From the NCBI RefSeq assembly GCF_002752355.1, contig NZ_MRAV01000008.1, positions 124,001-188,000 on the forward strand: DNA of 64,000 nucleotides, written 5' to 3'. Of this stretch, positions 55,798 to 63,553 are shown in pieces. How positions within the stretch are numbered: position 1 is the first letter of the stretch; every line of letters begins with the position of its first letter. A model generated the notes under the pieces. That model was given only the letters and a program-made list of their open reading frames with translations. It did no database searches and had not been told where the DNA came from. This DNA comes from Leucobacter sp. OLIS6 (lineage in GTDB: Bacteria > Actinomycetota > Actinomycetes > Actinomycetales > Microbacteriaceae). Position numbers and translations under genes: made by a program.

Positions 55798-56711
55798 CCG
55801 CATCACCACGGCTCTCCACGCCGCTCACCGCCCGCGGCGTCGCCGCATCCCGCAGGCGCGCCCGCGCCGCCGAGGTCTGGCGCGAGTTCCGCGCCCAGCG
55901 CTCAGGCCTCTTCGGGCTCGTCGTCCTGATCGTCGTGATCGCGTTCGCGCTCGCGGCACCGCTGCTGTTCCCCGCCGAGACGCTCGACGTCACCCGGATC
56001 TCGACCGCGCCGAACCAGCCGCCCACCTGGGCGCTGCCGCTCGGCACCGACCCGCTCGGCCGCAGCGTGCTCGCCCTGCTCGTCTGGGGCGCTCGCGCCT
56101 CGCTCCTCGTCGGCTTCGCTGCGACCCTCGTCTCGATGGTCATCGGCACGGCGATGGGCATGGCCGCCGGGCACTTCGGCGGCGCGACCCAGGCGGTCCT
56201 CATGCGCGTGATCGACTTCTTCCTGGTCGTGCCCTCGCTCGTGCTCGCGATCGTGCTGTCGAGCGTGCTCGGGCCGGGCGTCGTCACGATCATCGTCGCG
56301 ATCGGCGTCACCTCGTGGGCGGCCACCTCCCGGCTCGTGCGCGCGCAGACCCTCACCGTCGAGTCGCGCGGCTACATCGAGCGGGCCTGGGCGCTCGGCG
56401 CCGGCGACGGGCACGTGCTCCGCCGGCACGTGCTGCCCGCCGTGCTGCCGCTCGTGCTCGCGAACACGACCCTCACGGTCGGTTCGGCGATCATCTCGGA
56501 GTCGACGCTGTCGTTCCTGGGTCTCGGCGATCCCAGCACGATCTCGTGGGGCTCCATGCTCAAGCTCTCGCTCGACACCGGGGCCGCGACCGGCGGCTAC
56601 TGGTGGTACGTGCTGCCGCCCGGCATCGCGATCGCCGTCGTGGTGCTCGCCTTCACACTGGTCGGCCGCGCGTTCGAGTCCGTGATCAATCCCACCCTGC
56701 GAGGTCGATGA
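55794..56711 (+). CDS. peptide ABC transporter permease (DppC type)
   Basis: A 305-residue permease with a long polar N terminus (about 40 residues), then the six-helix DppC core. LGTDPLGRSVLALLVWGARASL is the conserved segment before helix 2, quoted in part; the EAA loop is ERAWALGAGDGHVLRRHVLP. The C-terminal SVINPTLRGR ending is typical of the family. ATGA overlap with DppB upstream, and ATGATG overlap with the ATPase gene. Confidence 0.94.
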   Translation: MTASPRLSTPLTARGVAASRRRARAAEVWREFRAQRSGLFGLVVLIVVIAFALAAPLLFPAETLDVTRISTAPNQPPTWALPLGTDPLGRSVLALLVWGARASLLVGFAATLVSMVIGTAMGMAAGHFGGATQAVLMRVIDFFLVVPSLVLAIVLSSVLGPGVVTIIVAIGVTSWAATSRLVRAQTLTVESRGYIERAWALGAGDGHVLRRHVLPAVLPLVLANTTLTVGSAIISESTLSFLGLGDPSTISWGSMLKLSLDTGAATGGYWWYVLPPGIAIAVVVLAFTLVGRAFESVINPTLRGR

Positions 56712-58516
56712 TGCCCCAGCTCGTATTCGAAGACGTCCGGATCAGCTACACGACCCACGACGACCGCGGCGGTCGCGGCACGGTGGAGGCCGTGCGCGGC
56801 GTGAGCCTCGTGCTCGAGCCCGGATCCACCGTCGGCCTCGCCGGGGAGTCCGGCTGCGGCAAGTCGACGCTCGCCATGAGCGTCCTGCGCCTGCTGCCGG
56901 CCAACGCCCGCATCGAGGGGCGCATCCTGATCGGCGACGAGTCCGTCGCCGACATGCGCTGGGGCCGACTGCGCGCGGTGCGCTGGACCGAGGCGGCGAT
57001 CGTGTTCCAGGGAGCGATGCACTCGCTCAACCCCGTGCAGCGCGTCGGCGACCAGATCGGCGAGGCGCTGCGGTTGCACGCGAGCGGCGACCGCGCCGCG
57101 TACCGCGACGCCGACCGCCGGCGCGCTCGCGTCGCCGAGCTGCTCGGCCAGGTGGACCTGTCCGCGGCGAAGGCCGCGTCGTACCCGCACGAGCTCTCGG
57201 GCGGGCAGAAGCAGCGCGTCATGATCGCGATGGCGCTCGCCTGCGAACCCGAGATCGTCATCGCCGACGAGCCCACGACGGCGCTCGACGTGATCGTGCA
57301 GGACCAGATCCTGCAGCTGCTGCGCCGCATGGTGCGCGAGCGCGGGCTCTCGCTCCTCATGATCAGCCACGACCTCTCGGTGCTCGCGTCGACCTGCGAA
57401 CGCATCGCGGTGATGCAGCACGGCGAGATCGTGGAGGAGGGGCCCTCGGCCGAGGTGATGGCGAATCCCCGGCACCCGCACACGCGGGCGCTCGCCGCCG
57501 CGTTCCCCACCATCGGCGACTGGTCGTCGCGGCTCTCCCTGCCCGGCTTCACCGCGCCGGACGCGCCCGGGCCCGGCGGCCCCGGATCCCGTCCCCGACC
57601 GCAGCCCAGCGGTGCCTTGGCGACGCCGACCCGCGTGCTGCCGCTCGAGGACGCCGTGATCGCGGCCCGCGGGCTGAACGTGGTGTTCGGTCGCGGCGCG
57701 CGGGCCCACACCGCGGTGCGGGACGTCGACCTCACTTGCCGCCCGGGCGAGATCATCGCCCTCGTCGGCCAGTCGGGTTCGGGCAAGACCACGCTCGCCC
57801 GCACCGTGCTCGGGCTGCAGCACCCCAGCTCGGGCGAGCTGCTCTATCGAGGTGATCCGCTGCCGACCCGTCGCCGCGATCTGAAGGAGTACCGCAGGCG
57901 GGTGCAGTTCGTGCTGCAGGATCCGTCGGCCGCGCTGAACCCCAAGCAGACGGTCTACGAAGCGGTCGCCGAAGGGCCCCGGTTGCACCGCATGCCGGGA
58001 GACGAGCGGGAGCTCGTCGCCCGCGCGCTGGCGGACGCGGAGCTCACTCCTCCCGAGCGGTACCTCGAAGCGATCCCGCAGGAGCTCTCGGGCGGCCAGC
58101 GGCAGCGCGTCGTGATCGCCGGCGCCCTCGCGCTCGGCCCGGAATTCCTGGTCGCCGACGAACCGGTCGCGAGCCTCGACGCCTCGGTGCGGGCGGGCGT
58201 GCTCGCGCTCATGCTCCGGCTGCGCTGCGAGCTGGGACTGGGCGCACTGGTGATCACGCACGACCTCGGCCTGGCCTGGAACATCGCCGACCGCGTCGCG
58301 GTCATGTACCGCGGCGAGATCGTCGAGCACGGCACCGTCGAGCAGGTGCTGCTCGATCCGCAGCACGAGTACACGCGTCGGCTGCTCTCGGTGGTGCCGT
58401 CCCGGCAGCTGCGCGAGACCGAGGACCCGGATCCGGACCGGGTCGGCACCGCACCGGCCGACACCGAACCCGCCGACACCGAACGACCGAAGGAGACCGC
58501 ACGTGCAGACCGCTGA
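56708..58516 (+). CDS. fused dipeptide ABC transporter ATP-binding protein (DppD-DppF type)
   Basis: A 602-residue protein carrying two complete ABC ATPases. The first has Walker A GESGCGKST, signature LSGGQKQRVMIAMAL and Walker B IVIADEPTTALD; the second has GQSGSGKTT, LSGGQRQRVVIAGAL and FLVADEPVASLD. A Pro/Gly-rich linker (about residues 280-310) joins them. Such fusions replace separate DppD and DppF subunits in many actinobacteria. Two in-frame ATGs (56708, 56711) overlap the permease stop. It overlaps the S66 gene by 14 bases at the 3' end. Confidence 0.94.
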   Translation: MMPQLVFEDVRISYTTHDDRGGRGTVEAVRGVSLVLEPGSTVGLAGESGCGKSTLAMSVLRLLPANARIEGRILIGDESVADMRWGRLRAVRWTEAAIVFQGAMHSLNPVQRVGDQIGEALRLHASGDRAAYRDADRRRARVAELLGQVDLSAAKAASYPHELSGGQKQRVMIAMALACEPEIVIADEPTTALDVIVQDQILQLLRRMVRERGLSLLMISHDLSVLASTCERIAVMQHGEIVEEGPSAEVMANPRHPHTRALAAAFPTIGDWSSRLSLPGFTAPDAPGPGGPGSRPRPQPSGALATPTRVLPLEDAVIAARGLNVVFGRGARAHTAVRDVDLTCRPGEIIALVGQSGSGKTTLARTVLGLQHPSSGELLYRGDPLPTRRRDLKEYRRRVQFVLQDPSAALNPKQTVYEAVAEGPRLHRMPGDERELVARALADAELTPPERYLEAIPQELSGGQRQRVVIAGALALGPEFLVADEPVASLDASVRAGVLALMLRLRCELGLGALVITHDLGLAWNIADRVAVMYRGEIVEHGTVEQVLLDPQHEYTRRLLSVVPSRQLRETEDPDPDRVGTAPADTEPADTERPKETARADR

Positions 58517-59447
58517 GACCGCTGAGACGGCCGCACCGCTCGAACCGCTGCGTCCGGGAGACCGGGTCGGGCTCGTCTCGCCCTCGAGCGCGGTGCCCAA
58601 GCGGCGCCTGCGCGAGGCCGTGGCCCTGCTCGAGAGCTGGGGCCTCGTGCCCGTCGTCGGCGAGCACGCCCTCGATAAGCACCCGCGCGCGGGCAGCTAT
58701 CTCGCGGGCGAGGACCGCGACCGGGCCGAGGACCTGCGCCGGGCGTGGACCGACGACTCGCTCGCCGCCGTGTTCTGCATGCGCGGCGGCTACGGCGCCG
58801 CGCGCGTGCTCGACCTGCTCGACCCCGAGGAACTGCGTGCGGCGCGGCCCAAGCTGCTGATCGGGTCCTCCGACATCACCGCGCTGCACGAGTACTGGGA
58901 GCACGAGATCGGCACGCCGACCCTGTTCGCCCCGATGCTCGCGACCGGCGACCTGATGGACGATCCTGGCAACGTCGCCGCGCTGAAGCGGGCGCTGTTC
59001 ACCCCGACCCGGGGCCGCGTGCTGACCGCTCCGGGCGCGGATCCCATCGTTCCGGGCACCGCCGAGGGGCGGCTCGCGGGCGGCAATCTCAGCCTGCTCG
59101 TCATGACCGCCGGGGCGCACCCCGCCGACCGGGTGCGTGCCGACGGGCGGATCGTGCTGCTCGAGGACGTCACCGAGGATCCCTACCGGATCGACGGGTT
59201 CCTGCTCACGCTCCTGCGCTCCGGGTACTTCGAAGGCGCCCGTGGGATCGCGCTCGGCACCTGGGTGAAGTGCGGGCCGCTGCCCGAGATCCGAGCGATC
59301 GCGGAGGAGATGCTCGCGCCGCTCGGGATCCCGCTGCTCTGGGGGCTGCCGTTCGGGCACGGCTTCGGAGTGGACTGCGTGCCGCTCGGCCTGCGGGGGC
59401 GACTCGTCGCCGAGGGCGCGAACCCGAGGATCGACGTTGTTGAGTGA
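58503..59447 (+). CDS. S66-family LD-carboxypeptidase (LdcA/MccF-like)
   Basis: A 314-residue cytosolic serine peptidase with no signal peptide. The catalytic Ser lies in LLIGSSDITALH (residues about 118-129), and the Glu/His pair is expected in EDVTEDPYRIDGF and LPFGHG. FCMRGGYGAARVLDLLD is the family's oxyanion-region segment. LdcA removes the terminal D-Ala from tetrapeptides in peptidoglycan recycling; the related MccF breaks microcin C-like toxins. GTG 58503 overlaps the ATPase gene, so it belongs to the importer operon. The imported substrate should have an LD bond. Confidence 0.93.
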   Translation: MQTAETAETAAPLEPLRPGDRVGLVSPSSAVPKRRLREAVALLESWGLVPVVGEHALDKHPRAGSYLAGEDRDRAEDLRRAWTDDSLAAVFCMRGGYGAARVLDLLDPEELRAARPKLLIGSSDITALHEYWEHEIGTPTLFAPMLATGDLMDDPGNVAALKRALFTPTRGRVLTAPGADPIVPGTAEGRLAGGNLSLLVMTAGAHPADRVRADGRIVLLEDVTEDPYRIDGFLLTLLRSGYFEGARGIALGTWVKCGPLPEIRAIAEEMLAPLGIPLLWGLPFGHGFGVDCVPLGLRGRLVAEGANPRIDVVE

Positions 59448-60618
59448 GCGGCCGGACTCCGGCGTGCACGGACCCTACTCGGACGGGGTGCCGGTGCTGA
59501 GCTGGTGCGGCATCGGGGCCGACGGCCGGGCGTTCGGGCGCGGCGTCGATCACCCCTTCGACGGCGGAGCCCGGGGGAGACCGGGCGAGACGCTCACCGC
59601 TCGGGCGTTGGCCTCGGGACTCGGAAGCGGGGCCGAGCCGAGCGACGGGGGCGACGGCGGGGTGCGCTTCCACGCATCCCGCGCCGTCGTCGATGGTCAG
59701 GAGCTCCGGCTTGCGGTGATCGCCCGCGCGTTCTCGGCCGCGGACGCCGTCGAGGCCGCGCGGGCGATCTCGGATGCGCTGTTCGGATCGCCGGTCGGCG
59801 CCGAACCGGGCGAACCCGCGGTCACCTTCCGCGCGCTGGACGCCGACGGCGGGATCCTCGCCGAGCGCGGTCCCGAGCTCGTCCGCTACGCGGCGAGCAC
59901 GATCAAGCTCGGCGTCGCCGTGGCGGCGCTGCTCGCGGCGGATCGCGGCGAGCTGGACCTCTCCGAGACCGTCGTGAGCCGGCACCGGTTCCCGAGCGCG
60001 ATCCCCGGAGCGGGGGACTTCGGGTTCACCCCCGATGAAATCGATGCCGGGTTCCCGGCCGACGGCGCTCCGGTCACCCTGGGCGAATGCCTCGCCCGCA
60101 TGATCGAGGTCTCGTCGAACGAGGGGACCAACCTGCTGGTCCGACGGCTCGGGCTCCCCGCGGTGGCCGAGGCGTTCGCCGTGACGGGCGCCCGCACCGC
60201 CCGCATGACCCGGCTCATCGGCGACTACGCCGCCCGCGATGCCGGGGAGACCCACGAGGCGAGCGCGTCGGACCTCGCCGCAGTGATGCGGGCGATCGTC
60301 GCGGGCGATGCACTGTCGGCGGAGTCCGCCGCCCTCCTGGCGGCGCACCTCGCGCGGCAGCGCTTCCCGGTCATCGCCGACGGGCTGGACGAGTGCGACG
60401 ACTGGGGATCGAAGAGCGGCTGGGTGACCGGGATCCGGCACGACGTCGCCTGGTTCCGGCACCGTGGCCAGCAGCGCCCGAGCGTGCTGGCCGTCTGCAC
60501 CGCGGGTCTCGAGACCTCGGCGGCGCTCGAGACCATCCGCGCGGTCGGATCCGCGGTGGAGCACCGCATCCTCCGCGCATCGCGGGACGCCGGAACCCTG
60601 CTCGGCAGCGGTCGCTGA
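59437..60618 (+). CDS. class A beta-lactamase-like serine hydrolase with N-terminal extension
   Basis: A 393-residue protein. The penicillin-binding fold begins only after about 130 residues: S-x-x-K is STIK (residues 154-157), the second motif SSNEGTN stands for S-D-N, and the KTG motif is KSG in DWGSKSGWVTG. The first ~130 residues have no clear family. No signal peptide is visible, so a classic beta-lactamase is unlikely. Start is uncertain: TTG 59437 or 59440 with GAGGA at 6-9 bases, or GTG 59464. It overlaps the S66 stop by 11 bases and should be cotranslated. Confidence 0.85.
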   Translation: MLSERPDSGVHGPYSDGVPVLSWCGIGADGRAFGRGVDHPFDGGARGRPGETLTARALASGLGSGAEPSDGGDGGVRFHASRAVVDGQELRLAVIARAFSAADAVEAARAISDALFGSPVGAEPGEPAVTFRALDADGGILAERGPELVRYAASTIKLGVAVAALLAADRGELDLSETVVSRHRFPSAIPGAGDFGFTPDEIDAGFPADGAPVTLGECLARMIEVSSNEGTNLLVRRLGLPAVAEAFAVTGARTARMTRLIGDYAARDAGETHEASASDLAAVMRAIVAGDALSAESAALLAAHLARQRFPVIADGLDECDDWGSKSGWVTGIRHDVAWFRHRGQQRPSVLAVCTAGLETSAALETIRAVGSAVEHRILRASRDAGTLLGSGR

Positions 60619-60673
60619 TCCGGGCGCCGCCCACCGACACGACATCGCACACGAAACGGAGAACACGAGAAAC

Positions 60674-61942
60674 ATGCAGCAGACCCAGCACGCGGTGGTC
60701 GTCGGCGGGGGCCTGATCGGCCTCTGCACGGCGCACGCACTGCTCCGCGACGGGCATCGGGTGACCATCGTCGAACGCGACCGCCTGGGAGCCGGCGCGG
60801 CCACGGGCAACGCGGGGGAGCTGACCCCGCAGCAGGTCGCGCCCCTGGCCTCGCCGAACACCGCCCGAGACGTCGTCGCCGGGGTGCTGACCCGATCCTC
60901 CTATCTGTCGATCGCGATCCCCAGGCTGCCCGCGCTCGCGGGGTTCGGGCTGGGGTTCCTCCGCGCGTCCGGGCGGAAGCGCGCCGCGCGGGGCGCCGAG
61001 GCGCTCGCGCAGTTCTCGCGGGCGATCCTGCCCTCGCTGCACCGGCTCGGCGCGGACGGCGTCGATCTCTCGGGCGGCGGCAGCGGATACCTCATGACCT
61101 GCGCGGACGGCGGCGAACTGATCGCGGCGCACGGGAAGTACCGCATCCGCGCCGAGCGCGGCTGGGGCGTCGCACCCGGTCCGATCCTGCGGGGTGGAGC
61201 GCTGCGCGAGCGGGAGCCGGCTCTCGCGCCCGGCACCGAAGCGGGGTTCCTGCTGCCCGAGGAGTTCTCGCTCGATCCGGTGACCTTCGTGGCGAGCCTC
61301 GCCGCGCACGTGATCGAGGCCGGTGCCGAGGTCCGGTCCGGGCTCGAGGCCCGCCGGCTCGGCGACGGCGCCGAGATCGTCTGCGTCGACCGCGAGGGCA
61401 CCGAGACCCGCGTCTCGGGCGACCGGGTCGTGATCGCAGCGGGCGCCTGGACCACGCCGATCCTGCGCCGATCCGGGATCCGGTCGGCGAGCATCGTCTC
61501 GGGCAAGGGCTACAGCTACACCGTGCCGGTCGCACGGATGCCCGCGACGCTCGTGCACTCGATCGACCGGCACTGCGTCGCGATCCCCATGCACGACCGG
61601 CTCCGCATCGTCGGCATGATGGAGTTCGACGGGCATCCGGAACGGTTGCACCGCGACCGCCTGGACGTGCTCACGCGAGCCGCCCGCGGCCTGATCGCGG
61701 GCGCCGACTGGGAGCACCGGACCGACGAATGGGTCGGGGCCAGACCCATGACCGCGGACGGCATGCCGCTGCTCGGCGCGGTGCCCGACCGGCCCGAGGT
61801 CATCGTGGCCGCGGGGCACAACATGCACGGGCTCTCGCTCGGTCCGGTCACGGGCGAGGTCGTCGCCGACCTCGTGGCCGGACGCGAGCCGACCGCGGAC
61901 GGTGCGCCCCTCGACCTCGCGCCGTTCCGCGTTCGACGCTGA
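60674..61942 (+). CDS. FAD-dependent D-amino-acid dehydrogenase-like oxidoreductase
   Basis: A 422-residue flavoprotein of the DadA/DAO group. The FAD motif is VVVGGGLIGLCTAHAL (residues 8-23), followed by ERDRLGAGAATGNAGELTP. The C-terminal second contact is GHNMHGLSLGPVTGEV. DadA oxidises D-amino acids, mainly D-Ala, to keto acids. Its place as the last gene of the importer and peptidase operon means D-amino acids released upstream can be burned here. ATG 60674 has only weak GAGA upstream. It ends 62 bases before the lysA promoter. Confidence 0.9.
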   Translation: MQQTQHAVVVGGGLIGLCTAHALLRDGHRVTIVERDRLGAGAATGNAGELTPQQVAPLASPNTARDVVAGVLTRSSYLSIAIPRLPALAGFGLGFLRASGRKRAARGAEALAQFSRAILPSLHRLGADGVDLSGGGSGYLMTCADGGELIAAHGKYRIRAERGWGVAPGPILRGGALREREPALAPGTEAGFLLPEEFSLDPVTFVASLAAHVIEAGAEVRSGLEARRLGDGAEIVCVDREGTETRVSGDRVVIAAGAWTTPILRRSGIRSASIVSGKGYSYTVPVARMPATLVHSIDRHCVAIPMHDRLRIVGMMEFDGHPERLHRDRLDVLTRAARGLIAGADWEHRTDEWVGARPMTADGMPLLGAVPDRPEVIVAAGHNMHGLSLGPVTGEVVADLVAGREPTADGAPLDLAPFRVRR

Positions 61943-61978
61943 TCGCGTCACATGCCGCCACACCCCGGCGCGGCCCGC

Positions 61979-61984
61979 TAGGCT
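61979..61984 (+). promoter_or_regulatory. -10 element of the lysA leader
   Basis: TAGGCT, the hexamer used by plsC, cutC and the RNB gene, but here 135 bases before the lysA ATG. The expected start near 61991 would give a leader of about 129 bases, unlike most promoters in the window. Confidence 0.55.
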
Positions 61985-62004
61985 GGACGAGTTCGTTCTG
62001 AGAG

Positions 62005-62073
62005 ATGCTCTCCGTTCGCACGGCTTCAGGGGCCAATCCGGGTCCGCTCGCCACCACCAGAAGACGCTGGTGA
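62005..62073 (+). CDS. candidate lysA leader peptide with terminal Arg run
   Basis: A 22-codon frame, ATG 62005 to TGA 62071, in the lysA leader. It ends TTRRRW, with codons AGA AGA CGC TGG TGA; AGA is rare in this genome. The three Arg codons lie in the loop of hairpin 62046-62079 and the stop is in its 3' arm. Its own ribosome site is weak (GAGAG directly before ATG). It stops 46 bases before lysA. Whether it is translated is unknown. Confidence 0.4.
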   Translation: MLSVRTASGANPGPLATTRRRW

Positions 62074-62079
62074 GCGAGC
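62046..62079 (+). promoter_or_regulatory. hairpin in the lysA leader
   Basis: GCTCGC pairs with GCGAGC (62046-62051, 62074-62079), and CACCAG with CTGGTG (62055-62060, 62067-62072); internal loop CAC/A, and apical loop AAGACG. No T-run follows, so it would act on translation or a Rho site rather than as an intrinsic terminator. Confidence 0.5.
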
Positions 62080-62119
62080 GCCGACGAGCACCATCCAGAT
62101 CCACCCCCAGGAGCGAACG

Positions 62120-63553
62120 ATGACCGATGCGATGCGATCGGACGACCTGAACGCCATCGACCAGCGCGTGTTCCCGCCCGCCGCCCGGCGCGGCAGCGAG
62201 TGCGGCCAGCTCAAGCTCGGCGGCATCCGCGCCACCGAGCTCGTTGAGCGCTTCGGCTCGCCGCTCTACGTGGTGGACGAGGACGCCGCCCGCGCCCGAG
62301 CGCGCGAGATCCGAGGGGCGCTGCAGCGCGAGTTCGCCCGGATCGGCACCGAGGCCACCGTCTACTACGCGGGCAAGGCGTTCCTCTGCGTCGAGGTCGC
62401 CCGCTGGATGAGCGAAGAGGGCCTCAACATCGACGTCGCCAGCGGCGGCGAGCTCGCCGTCGCGCTCGCGGCCGGAGTCGACCCCGCGCGCATCGGGTTC
62501 CACGGCAACAACAAGTCGGAACACGAGATCGCGCGCGCGGTCGCGGCCGGCGTCGGCACGCTGATCCTCGACTCGGTGCAGGAGATCGCCCGGGTCTCCG
62601 CCGCGGCGACCGAGGCCGGGATCCGCCAGCGGGTCCGCCTGCGCGTCAACAGCGGCGTGCACGCCTCCACCCACGATTTCCTCGCGACCTCGCACGAGGA
62701 CCAGAAGTTCGGGCTGCCGCTCGATCGCGCGGTCGAGGTCGTCGCCCTCATCGCGGCTGAACCGGCCCTCGACTTCGCCGGACTGCACTGCCACATCGGA
62801 TCCCAGATCTTCGCCACCGACGGGTTCCGCGAATCGGCCCGCCGCCTCGTCGGCGTCTACGGTGCGCTGGCCGAGGTGCTCGGCGCCCCCGTGCCCGAGC
62901 TGAACCTCGGCGGTGGCTTCGGCATCGCCTACACCCCGGCCCAGGCCGAGGAGGAGCCCGAGGTCGCGGCGATCGCGCGCGAGCTCGCCGACATCGTCGC
63001 CGCGAGCTGCGCCGAGGCGGGGATCCCGATCCCCAGGGTCGCGTTCGAGCCCGGGCGCAGTGTGATCGGTCAGGCCGGCGTGACGCTCTACACGGTCGGC
63101 ACGACCAAGCCGGTTTCTCTGCGCGGCAGCGACGCCGACGCGGATCCGGCCGATCTCGGGCACGCCGAGCGGCTCTACGTCAGCGTCGACGGCGGCATGA
63201 GCGACAACGCGAGGCCCGCGCTCTACGGCGCCGACTACCACGTGCGCCTCGCCAATCGGCGGAGCGAGGCGGGGGCCGCGCTCGTGCGCGTCGTGGGCAA
63301 GCACTGCGAGTCCGGCGACATCGTCGTGCAGCGCGACCTGCTGCCGGGCGATGTGGCCCCGGGCGACCTGCTCGCGGTCGCCGCGACCGGCGCCTACTGC
63401 TGGTCGCTGTCGAGCAACTACAACTACGTGCCCAGGCCACCCGTGGTCGCGGTGCGCGAAGGCGATGCCCGCACGATCGTGCGCGGCGAGACGGAGGACG
63501 AGCTGCTCGCGCGAAGCGTGTTCGAGCCGCTCCCGAACGGAGGAAGCAAGTGA
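62120..63553 (+). CDS. lysA: diaminopimelate decarboxylase
   Basis: A 477-residue PLP enzyme, fold type III, which makes L-lysine from meso-DAP. The PLP Lys is K86 in VYYAGKAFLC; HCHIGSQIF and the phosphate-binding GGGFGIAYTP follow, and EPGRSVIGQAGVTLYTVG is the substrate side. ATG 62120 has AGGAG at 6 bases. About 45 residues before the barrel are normal for actinobacteria. hom overlaps its stop (GTGA), giving the usual lysA-hom order. Confidence 0.97.
   Translation: MTDAMRSDDLNAIDQRVFPPAARRGSECGQLKLGGIRATELVERFGSPLYVVDEDAARARAREIRGALQREFARIGTEATVYYAGKAFLCVEVARWMSEEGLNIDVASGGELAVALAAGVDPARIGFHGNNKSEHEIARAVAAGVGTLILDSVQEIARVSAAATEAGIRQRVRLRVNSGVHASTHDFLATSHEDQKFGLPLDRAVEVVALIAAEPALDFAGLHCHIGSQIFATDGFRESARRLVGVYGALAEVLGAPVPELNLGGGFGIAYTPAQAEEEPEVAAIARELADIVAASCAEAGIPIPRVAFEPGRSVIGQAGVTLYTVGTTKPVSLRGSDADADPADLGHAERLYVSVDGGMSDNARPALYGADYHVRLANRRSEAGAALVRVVGKHCESGDIVVQRDLLPGDVAPGDLLAVAATGAYCWSLSSNYNYVPRPPVVAVREGDARTIVRGETEDELLARSVFEPLPNGGSK

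Noticed and set aside
61985-62119. A lysine riboswitch in the lysA leader
   Set aside because: The leader is only about 130 bases and shows one simple hairpin; the multi-helix lysine-binding core is absent.
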